Counted from the stretch's first letter, positions 44,801 through 59,400 are shown. The stretch: 64,000 nucleotides of DNA from Litoditis marina (GCA_964036275.1 OZ038433.1:49871605-49935604); one strand, 5' to 3'. Translations and numbers: made by a program. Notes: generated from the letters alone by a model not told the origin.

Positions 44801-46605
44801 CTAGTTCTTTTTTCAATAGTATAAATGAGGTTAGATCATAAAACAAGCATACCTTTACTGGAGAAATGTGAGAGACGGCCATTGACGGTTTGTTTAACTT
44901 CAAAGTAATGTCGAAGATAGTAAACGACAAAGGCCGGGGCGTAGTACAGACAAATATGCTTGAAATTGACCAGAACGATATAGAGGAAAGCAGCCTGTAA
45001 CGATTTTGATACGTACTGTGCAATTCATTTCCATGTGATAATTCTTCGATGCAACCCTTTTTTGAATCAAAATATGTGGAACGTAATCATACACCAGCAA
45101 GGTTGTCCGAATAGTCAGAAAAATTCGGAAAACGGTTTACTTCTCGGCCGAAAAGAAGAAAATCGGTCTACCTTTAATAAAAAATTCTAAATTTTTACGT
45201 GTTTACATCTGAAAACGGATTACTTTTTGTCGCTCAGTCAGACCTTACTGGTTTATGAACGTAATGTTCTTGATGAAACCATGAAAGGTCCCATTTTCTC
45301 GGAAATCGAGTGGATATGAGCATTTTTTCTCCAATTATCTTCGGCTATTCACCCATTATTTACCCCAGTTATTCCAGCTTGCCGATAATGTATGTAATAT
45401 ATGATCACGAAAGATTCAACAGTTAAATCTTACCGGTAATAGTTGTTTTCTCTCCGTGAAGTACAGAACTAGTATGAGAAACGAAGTCAGCAGAGAATTG
45501 TATTGGAAATGAATGTTATCCACCAAAATCAGACCCACATTGGTAGACAAAAGCACAAACGCAGCTAGCCTGAAACAGAATAGTAGATCAAATATCGAAT
45601 ATTCAAGTATACCGGGCGACCGGCTAAAATTGTACAATAAACAGGAGTAGGAGAAAAACAAAATTTCTCGACAAACCTGGTCTTGGAGACAACACTCTTC
45701 GGTAGATCGGAGAAACCGCCACACGAATTGGAGCACAGTAAAGCACACGAAGCAAGCTGAAATATAAAGTATGTCTCACGTGTCACGTGAACTGGGAATA
45801 CGTTTATGATTCGCTTATCGATTAGCAACTAAAACTGCTATCTTTAGAACAGAAAACTACCCCAAAGACATCGACATATCTACAAGAAATGAACTTACGT
45901 AGAACAAGTCGGTGAGAATAACAGTGGCTCGTTGGAAATAGAGAACTCTTTTGTTGAACAGAGGTTCTTCTTGGAGGATGAGAATGTCTTCCAGCCCACT
46001 AAGGGAGCCTATCCACGATAATAACCTTTCAAAGTAGGCGAATAGCGGAGGATAATCCAATGTCCATTGTGATGTTGCTTCATAGTACCATTTAGCAATT
46101 GGCAAATGGTGGGTTATAGCTAACCAATTCCGATGCACCTACGAAGGCAAAGCTAAATTTTAGCATTCTAAGCCCCAATACATTATTTGTGCTTATGATG
46201 TGAATACGAATACGACAACGTACGATTATGCAAGGAAGAAGCATGAATGAATTCTATGGAACATCCTACACCCTACAACCCAGCTGGCAGACTGGCACAT
46301 ACGTATTGCCAGACTGGTTGTCAGAGCGTGATGCTTTGAATCTGATAGGGAACGATAAATACAGAAATACCTCTAGTCTAACGTGAGAAAGCGATGTTGC
46401 TAATACATTCAAGAAGAATAATTGAATAATGGCCTAAATTTCACGAAGAAGGCACAAAATGAAGAATCTTCTCATTATAAGTTCATACCTCAAAATCAGT
46501 AGAGGTATAGCAAGGAATGAGTAGAACCTTCACGGCGAGCAGAGCGGAAGCACAAATGAGCACTACACGCGTAAACGACCACCAAACTATTGGTTCCTCT
46601 TTCAT
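41866..46605 (-). CDS. ALG8: ALG8-type dolichyl-phosphate-glucose glucosyltransferase
   Basis: Exons (minus): 46605-46489, 46138-45899, 45756-45677, 45569-45434, 44994-44853, 44415-44296, 44192-44059, 43831-43736, 43127-43002, 42730-42588, 42370-42268, 42051-41866. Reading on to the TGA at 41866-41868 gives 540 residues (human ALG8: 526). It adds the second glucose to the lipid-linked N-glycan precursor in the ER membrane. Diagnostic segments: TDFEVHRNW (36-44; D37 matches the proposed catalytic Asp of yeast Alg6), [13 protein letters not shown] (64-76), VDNIHFQYN (162-170), IFSRLFP (269-275), [24 protein letters not shown] and [15 protein letters not shown]. Hydrophobic segments are spread throughout, as expected for a multi-pass GT-C enzyme. 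Codon GAA at 41898-41896 is followed by a perfect donor GTAAGT, so the last exon can also splice onward. The 604-bp intron at 43735-43128 holds a GC-rich block. Confidence 0.95.
43440..43720. other. GC/CpG-rich block in ALG8 intron 8
   Basis: About 280 bp of CpG-rich sequence, including the imperfect palindrome CGCGTCGCAGACGCG, inside an otherwise AT-rich intron. A minus-strand frame of 100 codons is open across it, but splicing around it directly joins ALG8 exons in phase 0, so I treat it as intronic, possibly an old insertion. Confidence 0.5.
45091..45258. mobile_element. MITE with CATAnACCAG ends, copy 1 (ALG8 intron 4)
   Basis: About 170 bp from ACACCAGCAAGGTTGTCCGA to GACCTTACTGGTTTATG; the ends are short inverted repeats. 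The interior matches 56363-56531 in the opposite orientation (shared CGGCCGAAAAG, GGTAGACCGATTTT or its complement, CGTGTTTACATCTGAAAACG). Shorter diverged relatives occur near 44450, 49337 and 52005. Confidence 0.75.
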
Positions 46606-47463
46606 CAAAAACTCGTTCTATCTAATATACCTGAAGTCTGTGAAGATAAACACAATCATCTCCAAATCTACAACCAATATGTGGTGTACCACGTTTTCCT
46701 ACCACGTTTTTTTTACGGAAAAAATGTAAGTGAAAGCAAGGAATTGGAACGAAATAACAATAATAATCGACATAACATGCATGAGCTGTGTAAAATGAGG
46801 ATTTCTAGATTTTCAGCCGGTTGTGACTTTCTAGACCGTAAATTGATGATGTTTATTTATTTCTGCTGTTTTGATTATAGTACGCTGAGTTTAATCGAAA
46901 CCAGGAAAAAATATTAAAATTCAAACATGAGCGATCGATAAAATAAAAATTATTATATTAATTACAGATTGGCAAATGTTCAAAACCAGGCCCGACGACT
47001 ATGCACATATTGCCTACTACCCGTGCCATTTGATGTCTAGGCTGAAGCGCAGCGGCAGCGGAGCGGTTGTGACGACTTATTTTGCCCACAACATTTTTGA
47101 ATAACTAATAACTCATTCGTTTTATTGAAAATAAGCGAATTATTTGACTTCAATTTGCATTGAAAGCATACATGGTCTGATCTACGTGAACATTTTGGCG
47201 TTTCGTGTCGAAACGTGCGCTGTTTGGTTCATGATAGTGGATTAAGGAGCATAAATAAAGCTGTTAACAGATTTAAACAAATGGAGTAAAATTAGAACAA
47301 CTTGTTTGAATGTTCAGTAAAGTTGGTGTATAATAAATATCGTTTATTTGTTTCCATCATATCAATGCTCTAACTCATATAGTATTGCTATCATCCCACT
47401 TCTTGAAATTGCAGTCATTGTTTTAAGTTGATACATGATCAGAATATTCAGGTTTTCGTGAGG
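46606..47463. promoter_or_regulatory. Divergent promoter region of ALG8 and TCERG1
   Basis: The 858 bp between the ALG8 start (minus) and the TCERG1 start (plus). Acceptor-like sites precede TCERG1 (TTGCAG at 47410-47415 and ATTCAG at 47446-47451), suggesting a 5'UTR intron or trans-splice site. No TATA or other core element can be named. Confidence 0.5.
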
Positions 47464-50400
47464 ATGGAACTCGAAAATGATGAAAATGCGGCTGGTCCCA
47501 TCGAAGAAGGAACCATGGAAGTAGAGGAAGTCGAAAAACCTCTCCCGAAGCTTGATTTCCGTGGACAGCCTATGCCTGAAGATGACGGTGAGTCTTTTTT
47601 TCTCTATTCAGTATTATTGGTTACAGCCACACCTGAATCCATCAGCAACATTTTGTGATATTATCCATGCGTATTACATGATGAAGCGACTATTTGAGTT
47701 CAGCTACATGTTACATCATACATTGAATGAGCAACTGCAAGTCCAAGTACCAAAACTACAAGAGTACTAGAGTACTGACTAACATAAAAGATGGTTTTGG
47801 TCTCATGAATGTCAAGACTGGTGGTGCGCCACAGCGATTGCTGATTAACATGCGTTATGTCGACAATTATGATATTATTCAGATGCCCCACCCGCAAATG
47901 TAAACGTTGGTGCGCCGAAGGAAGATCTAAACGGCGGCCACGTGCCGTTCCGTCGCAGATCGCCGTCGCTCGGCGACGACGATGGACGTCCCGTTTCCGG
48001 TGCTGGCAGTGGAGACGGACCCCCGTTCATGAACAGAAGTCGCGATGTCAATAGAGACGACGATGGCCCCGATTACGACGGAGAACGAGAAAGAGATTTT
48101 CCACCGTCATTCCGTGGACGTGGAGGTTACAGGTATATATTTTATTAAAAATTTAGATAAATCATAAATGTAATTCCTCTTTCATATAGCGAAGCTATGT
48201 TGAATTTGAGCTATTTGTATCGACAAACACAATGGTTGGACTAAGGACGGTTTACGCACTTCTTAACAATTACTCTTAAAGCAAACATTCTCACAAAGAT
48301 AAGAAGCTAATATTCTTTTTTCTGATTCGTTCGTTCCTATCCGATTTTCTCTTTCTTTGAACGAGGTCAATCCATAGTTTTTAAAATTCTACTGGCAAAC
48401 TATAAGACAGAACCAGACGATTGCTTTATTAATGCGAGCGAAAGATCTTCATTTCAATGTTGGTAATAATTGTTCGCTTTTGTAGGCCCCCATACGGCAA
48501 TGGAATGCCGCCGTTCCGTGGACGCGGTATGCCACCCCATGGTCCGCACGGACATCATGGTCACGGAGGACCACCATCGATGCCCCCCTTCTTCAGAGGA
48601 CGTGGAGGTGAGTGAAACACATTTTGGGCAAAGGTACTACATAACTATTAACTACACTTAGTCCGAATAGTCTGAGAAATTCAAAAACTACCTTTTTGTA
48701 GAATAGTCGTCTTTCTGGTGTATCTGGGCAACCAAACGACTTACAATTCAATAAAAACTATTTTTGATTAAAGATTACAACGCTGAGAAACTTTTTCGGT
48801 ATTATACAATTTCTATGTTTCCTGTTCTATGTTGTAACTTGTAAACGCACAGCAGCTGATTTTTCGGGATAGGGGATACCTGATAATCATACATCCTTGA
48901 TAATGAAAAGTGCTTATTTGCTTTTATCTTTAAAAAAATATCTTTTCACGCTAACACAAGAACCCGATCTTCTAGAATACCTTTTCAGCTTTTCACAAAA
49001 CGTTAATGAAAGTGAGCCCATAGTTGATTGTAACAATGGAATCGGTTCAGTATTTGAATTTAGGTCCACCTCCACCGGGTTTCATGCGTGGACGCGGACA
49101 CCCAGGTCCAGGAGGCCCCTTCATGCCACCACCATTCCGTGGCCGTGGATTTCCCCCGATGCGGGGCGGTTTTCCTGGTCGCGGCGGTTTCTTCCCACCA
49201 GGTCCCGGAGGACCGGGAGGCTTCCCACCTCAGGCACCCTACGGTGGATATCCTCCCTCACAAGGACCAGCCCACTCGCAGGCACCTGTTGTGGATCAAG
49301 AGACAAGACTCAAAAGAGTAAGCTACTTTAGCACTACGCTCAGACCGGCTACTTTCACGCCGAAAAGAAGAGAATTTGTCTGATTTTGATGAAAAATCAT
49401 AAATTTTGTGTTTCAGTCTGAAAATGGGATCTCTTTGTTGAATAGTCGAATTAACGGTGTTGTAATTGTATTTGTAAGCCCATCTAGCAAATGTTGTTTT
49501 TGTTTAGTTGGCCGGTTGTGTGGAAGACGAAGAACTATGGGTGGAGACAGAGGCAGCGGACGGAGGAAAGAAGTACTACTACCACGCGGTGACCAGAGAG
49601 ACGGTCTGGGAGCGCCCTCTGAACGCGAAGGTTATTGATCAGACCGAATTGGCTGATCTCATTCAACGCGCCACCGAAGAGGAAAAACGTGAAAGAGAAG
49701 GTGAGCAATGTAATTTAGTACTTATTTCAGGATGTGTAAGTCGTTTGTAGTATTTATCCACGCGTGGATGTATCTGCTAGAACTGTTTGTCAGTGAGGGT
49801 TGTAGAGAAATGAACAAGAAAAAAATTGTGGGTTTTTTGTAATATAAGTATATTTTTCAAGCATATGACTATCGCGTATTAGTGCAGTATTTTTTAATGC
49901 TCCGTTTCTAATCTCAAAAACCAATTTGTAGACTTTTAATCCAAATGGGATCAAGAGAATATTAGGAACGCGTCCTACACGTACGTATGTTGTGCCCTAC
50001 GCGTACGGTAAAATTCAAAATTGATATCAAATTGAAAACAAATCTGAATTCGCTATTCAGTAGACTTTTGTTGTTGTGCTATCCAGATGACAAGTTATAT
50101 TTCAAAAAATACTCTAGGCTCTCATTAAAGAACGTTGCTTTTCACTTCCGTGGTATAAGATGTGATTGTGCACGTGGTTTTCCTAGTAAGTGTCTCTATT
50201 GAGTGAGTGAGTGTTGGTGTTCAGAGTAAACTCTTATCCAAACATGAACAGAGTTAGGGTTGTGATATCCAAACATCGAAAAACTAATCGTGAAAAACAG
50301 TGTCCACGACATAATCACAGTTGATAATCACTAAATTAGCATTGGTTCAAGAAAGTAGATTGGGGATTGGTACATCCTGAACTGATTGGCTGAATAGGCG

Positions 50401-53400
50401 TTTCAGATTAATAGCCAGGTGAGGTATGATCTGAGACAAATGTATTATTTCTGTATATTAAAAACACATCCTGTTACTCGCTATTCCCCACCCATCCCGC
50501 AAAGATGAAAGAAGAAGGTTGCTGTAAGGAAGAGGTCTAAGTTCTGAATCTGTGTATCATCTCATGAGGCAGTTTCTGTTGATCTTGACGTCTAGAATTA
50601 GTACATTTAGGACTTAGAAAATCTGTTCTTCCGTATCTTACTCGAATTTATAGTTTATAGTTGAGCTTCGCTTCAGGAAGCATTAAATTTTGAGTAGGAT
50701 TCTTAATATTTAGCTGTTTAAAGTTGTCCATGAGCGCTGGTTGCCGAAGGATGTTGTTGCTGTTTTCTGTTCCCGGACACTGCACCTCATGGCTCTTCGC
50801 GCTCGATAGCGCTTTAGAGTAAAGTCCATTTCTGTTTCTGCATATCATCTCATCATCAATCAGCATCTTTATGAGGTTATCACTCTAGTTTCATATTTTG
50901 TTGCGCCTGATGATTCTCCTCATATTGATGCTGCTTTGATGATAAGCCGAGTGTAATCATCGATTGCATTTTTCTGCAACAAATTTTGCGCATAGAGGAG
51001 GGGAGAGTGTGAGAGAGAGATGGAGAGAATAAGAACGAAGAAGGACACGTGACAAAGAATCACATCACAACCATATATCAGGAAATGAATATAACATGAT
51101 ATTGTACACTAATTCATCATACAATGAGAAACAGTGTTCGCTATGTTGGAGAGTTCTGTGTGAACTTGGTTTGTGGTTATATTTTCCTACATTTCACAAC
51201 TCGAATGCTCTTGTCAACTTTCTGAAGTCGTGATCTTCTTCGCCGTTCAGGAGTTGTGAAGGCATTCTCGTTGTGGGCTCTGCCTTATTTTTACTCAACC
51301 TTTTTATTTCAGAACGTGGCCCTCCTGCTGGATTTCCACCGCGCGCAATGGGTGGTCCTCCAGGTGAGATTTCAAGTTTGGATGTTTTTGTAACATGATG
51401 TCGCAGTTTTCCAGGTAGCTGAGGTTGAGCGTCATACTAACAACAATGTCTCATAAGTCATAAGTGGGAATAAACTATTCGAAACAATCTCTGGCGAACT
51501 CTGGCGAACTGGCGAAATCTAGGCATTTCGTCACAACGTCAGTAGGGCCCATTGAACTCTCGAAAACGGACCCTTGTTTTGATTTGAAACACATCGAATT
51601 AGCATATATGAAGGCTATATTTTTCCTATGTGGGAATGAGAAATTAGTTTTTATTTCCTGGTTTCAGATGGTTGAAAATTTATGAAACCATTTTAAAGTT
51701 CTGCCGCACGGTTGCAAGTGTATGAACGATTTCATAATTTCTAAGCATTTATTGTGTTCTTTTTTTAGGCTTCGGTGGTTTTGGAATGCCGCCGTTCATG
51801 CCTCCCGGCATGGGTGGTCCACCGGGCGGTCCAACTGGTCCTGCCACTGTTGAAGATTCATGGGCAGAGTTCTCGGCCCCCGATGGCCGCAAGTACTACT
51901 ACAACTCTGTCACCCAAGAGAACACATGGGAAAAGCCGCAGGCAATGATCGACAAAGAGAGTGAGTTTATGGTTTAGCGTAGTAAGAACGCACATGTTAT
52001 CTGCATAACCACAGTAAAGTTGTTCGAGTCGCTACACTAATTTTTCGCCGAAAAAATGATATATGTTTTTTGGTACGTTCAGGTTATGTTATGTGTTCTA
52101 TGATATGACATTTTGATTCGATGATATCATCTCTATATTTCTAGCTGGTGCGAAAGCATCGCCAATGGATACAGATTCTGCTCCACAGGCTGGTGGTCCC
52201 CCAAATGCTATTGCTGAAGCACAGGCCAAGGCGCAGGCTGCTCTCGCTGCATACCTTGAACAGGTGAGAAACTCGAAATATCTTCTACAAACGAGTGTTT
52301 CTATTTTTACTTGCAAATCCTTGTGTTTCTCGTGGAACAATACTTTTCTCTGTTTCTCTTATTATATCCTCTTATTATATTAATGTGCTTGTTTCCAGCA
52401 AAAGAAGGCCGGTGGTGGTGGTGGAGGTGTTGGCGACTCATCATCAGCTTCACATCAACCTAAGAAAGAAGAGAAAAAGGATACTTCTCGCCCCATCAGC
52501 AGCACTCCGGTGTCCGGCACGCCCTGGTGTGTTGTATGGACTGGAGATTCCAAGGTAGGCCCATAATCTCGTTTTCGTATGCGATGAATGGGATTTCTAT
52601 ATAAATCTCCTCTAGTTAGAAATTTCGTGAAATCTACATCACTTGGGTTATCTAACTGTTCGAGAATAAGTTCATTCAAATTTTTATACGAGCCGACCAG
52701 CCCATAGTGTATTATTCAAAATTACTTCTGTTTGTCTGTCTGAGCACTCTATCCCTCATTGTATCAACAATCCAACTACCATAAAAAAAGAGTATACAGT
52801 GGGTGAAACTGATTTTTTTTTCAAAATATGTTCTATTGTTTTTCAATGGCAGGTTTTCTTCTACAATCCGTCCACCAAAACATCTGTCTGGGATCGACCT
52901 CCTGACATGTACAATCGACCCGATGTTGATCTGCTAGTCTCAAAGCCACCTGAGGCCAAGAAAGGTATGATAATCATACGTAAAATACCCCGTTTTTTGG
53001 TCTTGACCGACCTTCATTTTTTCAGATTTGGACCGACACATGCTCATTTTTGAGCGACCCATTTTTGTTCTCTGAAGTACTCATGAACCGACAAAACTTG
53101 GTTTTTTTCGTTTTTTCCCATTCCGCAACTGCCAATCAAACATTCTTTAGGGTTCGTGAATACCAGAAAATGAATTTGGGACAACGATTGGAATTCATAC
53201 AAAAATCTCTCACTTTCCACTCTTTGCGGCTAGTTTCCTTTCCTAAAGGTAAAAGAACATCTTAATAGTCTTATTAGTTTAGTACTTAATAGTTATCAAT
53301 CGTTTTTATGCTCAAAAACCTCCTCATGACTGTCGGTATGGTTTTTTTAATGCGCCTCTGTAGCCTCCAGACAACGGCTGATCGTCTGCGCCTCCTCATT

Positions 53401-56400
53401 TCGCACACTCTCTACCGCGTCCGTCTGCACTCTCCTGTTATTGCACACTGTCTAGCTTGTTTTGTTGCGTCATCGACGGAGGCGCATTGGTCGACAGAGG
53501 CGCATTACAGAATATCAAACTACAGTTCAGCAAAGGAAATACATAGCAAATGTTACATATTTACATTCAGTGGAATAGTACGAATGCTCCTAGAACATTG
53601 TTTTGACTGTATAGTCTGTTTCCGAGAAGTATGATGCCATAAGGCCGTTTTCTTGAAATTCATGCGAAAATCTCTCTCTTTCCATTCATTTCGGCTAGTT
53701 TCCTTTCCTAAAGGTAAAAGAACATCTTAATAGTCTTATTAGTTTAGTACTTAATAGTTATCAATCGTTTTTATGCTCAAAAACCTCCTCATGACTGTCG
53801 GTTTGGTTTTTTTAATGCGCCTCTGTAGCCTCCAGACAACGGCTGATCGTCTGCGCCTCCTCATTTCGCACACTCTCTACCGCGTCCGTCTGCACTCTCC
53901 TGTTATTGCACACTGTCTAGCTTGTTTGTTGCGTCATCGACGGAGGCGCATTGGTCGACAGACAGGGAAAGGTCGTCGCCCATGGCATGCCTGAATTTTG
54001 CCCACGGCATGCCTGCCCGACCATGGCGGGCAATGCCTAGTCAATGCCCAGACATAAATTGCCCGAATCGCTCAGGCATGCCTGCCTATTGCCCATGGCA
54101 TGCCTGACGGGTGCGAATTAGTTCTGGGAACCCTTGGTAGCTTTTTTAGTCCAAATTTCACATAATCATGTTTCAACTCACTAAGACATTTTGTTTGAGA
54201 TAATTTCATGACATTTTCACAAAATTTTATTATATATCAATATGAAAACCTATATTACAATTCAACAAATACAACGAATGCATAACTTATGATAATATTG
54301 CAAATCACACGAATAAGAGGTTATGAGGCACATAATATACAAACATGAATATTTCAATGGTAAAAAACTCATTATACGAGTTTGGTTTAGGCGGGTGAAT
54401 AAGTGTGCAAGAACCACAACATACACGTAGGCATACAAATGTGGATAAAAGAGTGCACGTGTTGGGCATACCCCAAAAAATTTTATCCATAAAACACTGA
54501 TTGTCACTGTTAGTATGCAATAATGCAAGAATACTAGTATGAATTGTTTTTACATCAGCTGACTTTTAAAAGAGAGATTACAATTTGGAATTTGGAAACT
54601 AGGTCTTCCACTAGGAATTAGTTGATGAAACGGGTTAACAGGCCAAAATCAGAGTAATGTCAATGCAACTCAATACTCTATTTCATATGACACTCGGGTG
54701 CCTCATATGACTCTAAGAGAAAGGTCAGCAAAGATATATATTACCTAAATGAATCGAAGAATGGAGAACGCGGTAATATGCAGTTTTAGTGACAATTTAG
54801 CACAGCTTAACATAGGTCAGATGTCAAACGGTTTTACTAAGATCTGAGAATAATAATAGCATCCTACTGACATGTGATCGCACTCAAAATACGCAAAGAA
54901 AGATTGTAAAGCAGTGGTATTTAGAAAGAATTTGCATGGTAAACACACTCTAAATAGAATAGCTGAAGTTAAAGGTCCTACTACTGAATTGAAAGGCAGG
55001 TTAAGAGATTCGGATGAAAAAAGAAGCATTCCATCTCGTCCAGTCCAGTTACGTACGGAAAGTCAAAAAGATAATAGTGCTTCAAGTCTGTCAAAATCAA
55101 AACCATGTTTGGTATAGTATAATCGTATTGCTAAATTTTTTGATAATGTCACATAAAAGGACGAGCTGAGCTTCTTACAATGCAGAATCAAACTCTAATA
55201 ATACCGTAATACAGATCCACATACGTTGTATTTCTCATTCTCGCATTCTCCTATGTTCGGGAATCTTCAATTGAATCGTCGCATCTTCGCTCCTCGGCTC
55301 GAGACGAAATACTATACATCTGCAATATACATAGAATTCAAAAGAAACTGAAGTTAATTAAGTCATTCAGTGAGCATCTCCGCTTCCCAGACTCATTTTG
55401 TTGTCTAGAATTTCGAAGTTTGCTCGCAGAGTACTAAAAACAGTAATAGATGTCCCGATGTGCTGTGGCAAATGGCATATTGTAGGTGTGTAATTATATT
55501 CGTGAAAAACAGAAAAACCATACATCAGAATCGTTCAACATCCTTCTCCTTCTAGGAGTCATTCTCTGACTCCAACTTCCCTCATCCCTCCCCCAGACGG
55601 ATTTTGATAGTCAACTCAGCCATTTGTTATTTACTCGTCAAAGATATATCACTAATTTGGACAGGTAGTAATTATAACTTAGAGGATACAACTCAACACA
55701 AATGGAGAAGAGAATGAGGGTCACTTTTGTATAGTTGTAAGTTGTTATAAGAAAAACTACTACTGAAAGCAGTTTGTTTAACAAAACTATGCAGCACAAT
55801 TTTATGTAGTAGTCTGGTTTGAATTCGCTGTAACGGAATGTAAGTATGTAAGTGTTTACTAATTCGACTTGTTTCTAGTTTCTATACTAGAACATGCCGT
55901 ACCTACAAACCAAACTCCAACTTTCACGGAAATACGTAGAGAAACTGCCTCAAGTAGTTGAAGTAGTACGCATTAGACAGCTGGGCAGCTACTTATACGC
56001 AATTATGGAAACAGTGCCACAACCACCAGCACCACTCAGCAAACATTACGCTAGCACACATACCAAAGTGTGAATAATAAACAAAACGTGAACCGTTTAT
56101 TCCAATTGGCCAATGGGTACCCTGCACCCGCTTTTTGTATATTTTAACCAAACTACAAAACCTATACGTGCTTGAAGGGAAAACAGACTCCTTCTGGTAA
56201 ATACTGTAGATAGTCTTACTGGTTTGTGCGTGTGGTCGGCTCAGAAAGCTATTATCTTATACCTCGGCTGTCTCTCTGAACTCTCTATGTATACTAACTA
56301 AAAAACCTAATGACATAATAGTCATAACCCAACTTTCACACACTAAACGCCTATACCTATACCCATAAACCAGTAAGGTCTGACTGAGCGAGAAAAAAGA

Positions 56401-59400
56401 TCCGTTTTCAGATGTAAACACGTGAATTTTTTTAATTTTTCATTAAAGGTAGACCGATTTTCATCTCTTCGGCCGAAAAGTAGTCCGTTTTCCAAATTTT
56501 TCTGACTATTCGGACAACCTTGCTGGTGTATGCCTATACCCCTATACGAACTGAGAGAATACACAGTTTGGCCACGCTTTCAATGGAGGTGACTAATTTC
56601 AGAGAGAATTGCAAAAATATATTTTCACATATCAATCAACAAGAAAAAAAGCGGTTGATAATGTACCTCTAGAGTGCATGGGTGATGTACGGCTGTAAGG
56701 TGTAATCAGGGAACGCTTTCGGGGATGTCCCACTCACTAACATTAGCATTGGCAAAAATGGTCACTAGACGCTGTTCACTGAAATCATACGTGAGGTGAC
56801 TTTGTTGGTTGCCCACCCTAATCACCTGTTTTTCATGAAATGCTTGATTTTGAACAGCCTGAATTTTGGAAATAGTGAAAATTAGCCCGACAAAGGCAAC
56901 TTTGAAACCTATTTTGAACAACTTTTCTGTTTTTCTCTCATCTAAATCACCTAATTTTCAAAAAATCTTTGTACACAACAAAGTCGCACCACTTATGACT
57001 GAAATTGGCCTCAACACCATTAACACCGACGCTGGCTAAACTAGATTGCTTGAAGTCAGAGAAAACCAACCCTACCTAGCACGAGTCCATAGAACAATTC
57101 TGTCGAGCATTGTTCTCATTGCCAATACGGTACGAGCAAGGAACAAGGCACAGACGTTTCGACCTGAAAATAAAATATTTACACAATGCCAGAGAGAAAA
57201 ACTCAGAAACGAGAGCGAACTGGGAAGTGGAAACGAAACAGCATTACGGTGATCTTCCGATAGCCTCGTGTAGTCAACAGAGCAAACTCAGCAAACTGAT
57301 AGAACATAAAATAGTAAACGCTGAACAACTATTGCTGGCATTATGTTTGTTTCCACGCTTTCCTTTTAGATTTCTAATCCTGGTTTCCGTTATTGGCTAG
57401 TATTAATGTATTGCGCTTTATCATAACTAATAACACAGATGTTAAAGATTTGAGATTCAGCGCTGTAAACACGATATGTGGTTCGAAATCTATTGACCAG
57501 AGAATAGCGTTTAGGAAAGTGCAATTCACTATACACTTTGAGTCTAAATTAACGATAACTAGACTTGTAGATAAAAGCTTCGAAGAACGGCATTGCAAGA
57601 AACCACATTACATACAAGATTACAAGATATGAGATCTGCACCTATCTTATCCCCTTTTGTTAGGAAGAAGAGTTGAGATATCCGTCATTTAACTATCCTA
57701 CAAGCAAGACTTTTGAGAGTCAAGTTAACAAAATACAAATTTTAGAAACGATAACTTCCGTAAGCTGTTAGTAAACTCCAATCTGAAAATATATCTGAGC
57801 AAATATTAAAAAAGATACGTGTTATAGATTATTCCTGCCTCTCCCTATCCAAATAACGACACTAACGCGATAATACCCGAGCTACATAGAACAACAATGT
57901 TTAGATATGTAGAAAATAAAAGTATAAACAAAAAATTAAGTAGGAAAATATGACGCCGCTTTTCCAACGCGGTCGCCTAACAACGCGAATAGCCTCTGTA
58001 AACATCGCGCACCCGTCATTTAGCGCGTTTGAAACAATTCGCCCATGGCATGCCTGACCTATACCGGCATGCCATGGGCGGCCAGGTCTCCGAGGAGGCG
58101 CATTACAGAATATCAAACTACAATTCAGCAAAGGAAATACATAGCAAATGTTACATATTTACATTCAGTGGAATAGTACGAATGCTTCTAGAACATTGTT
58201 TTGACTGTATTGTCTGTTTCCGAGAAGTATGATGCAATAAGGCCGTTTTCTTGAAATTCATGCGAAAATCTCTCTCTTCCCACTCATTTCGGCTAGTTTC
58301 CTTTCCTAAAGGTAAAAGAACATCTTAATAGTCTTATTAGTTTAGTACTTAATAGTTATCAATCGTTTTTATGCTCAAAAACCTCCTCATGACTGTCGGT
58401 ATGGTTTTTTTAATGCGCCTCTGTAGCCTCCAGACAACGGCTGATCGTCTGCGCCTCCTCATTTCGCACACTCTCTACCGCGTCCGTCTGCACTCTCCTG
58501 TTATTGCACACTGTCTAGCTTGTTTGTTGCGTCATCGACGGAGGCGCATTGGTCGACAGAGGCGCATTACAGAATATCAAACTACAATTCAGCAAAGGAA
58601 ATACATAGCAAATGTTACATATTTACATTCAGTGGAATAGTACGAATGCTCCTAGAACATTGTTTTGACTGTATTGTCTGTTTCCGAGAAGTATGATGCA
58701 ATAAGGCCGTTTTCTTGAAATTCATGCGAAAATCTCTCTCTTTCCACTCGTTTCGGCTATTTTCCTTTCCTGAAGGTAAAACAACATGCTAATAGTCTTA
58801 GTAGTCCATTTCTAAGCATTATCAATGGTTTTTATACTCAAAAACTTACGATTGTCTGTAGGTTTTCCATTCGGATCTGTCTGGTCTTTGGACAGCGGCT
58901 GGTTGTCTGCACTCTACAACTTTCGCATACTCTCTCATTCGCATTGTCGAGCACACTCCAAAGTACACAATTTCTCTCTCGCTGCCAGCACTGACCATTC
59001 ATGCATACATAATATAAGCATATAAGGAAAAATGCAGGAAAATTGTTGTTTCTTTCCTGGTTTCCAGGTCCAGACCAAGTTGCTATCTAGACAAAAACTG
59101 CGGTTTCTTACCCACGAGAAACATAGTTTGATTTCTAAAAGGAATGGGCGAATTTCGAACGAACACATTCTCTGTCTTGATACAGCGTAGTTTTGAATGT
59201 TGACGGTGATTCTCTAGTACATAACTACATATACTTCTCAATATCCGAACGACTTCATTGAAAAGAGAGGATCGTTTGTCTCTCGCACACACATCCCCGA
59301 ACCAGTCACGGGAGCTTGGAACCGATCGGTTATCGAGCGAGCGAATGAACCGAACCGCAAAAGATTCTCTAGTGACAGGTCGTGATTCACTTATTCACTT

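Noticed and set aside
54262..57632. Short frames (up to 88 codons) inside the 4.1-kb insertion
   Set aside because: None resembles a transposase or other known domain, and codon use looks random.
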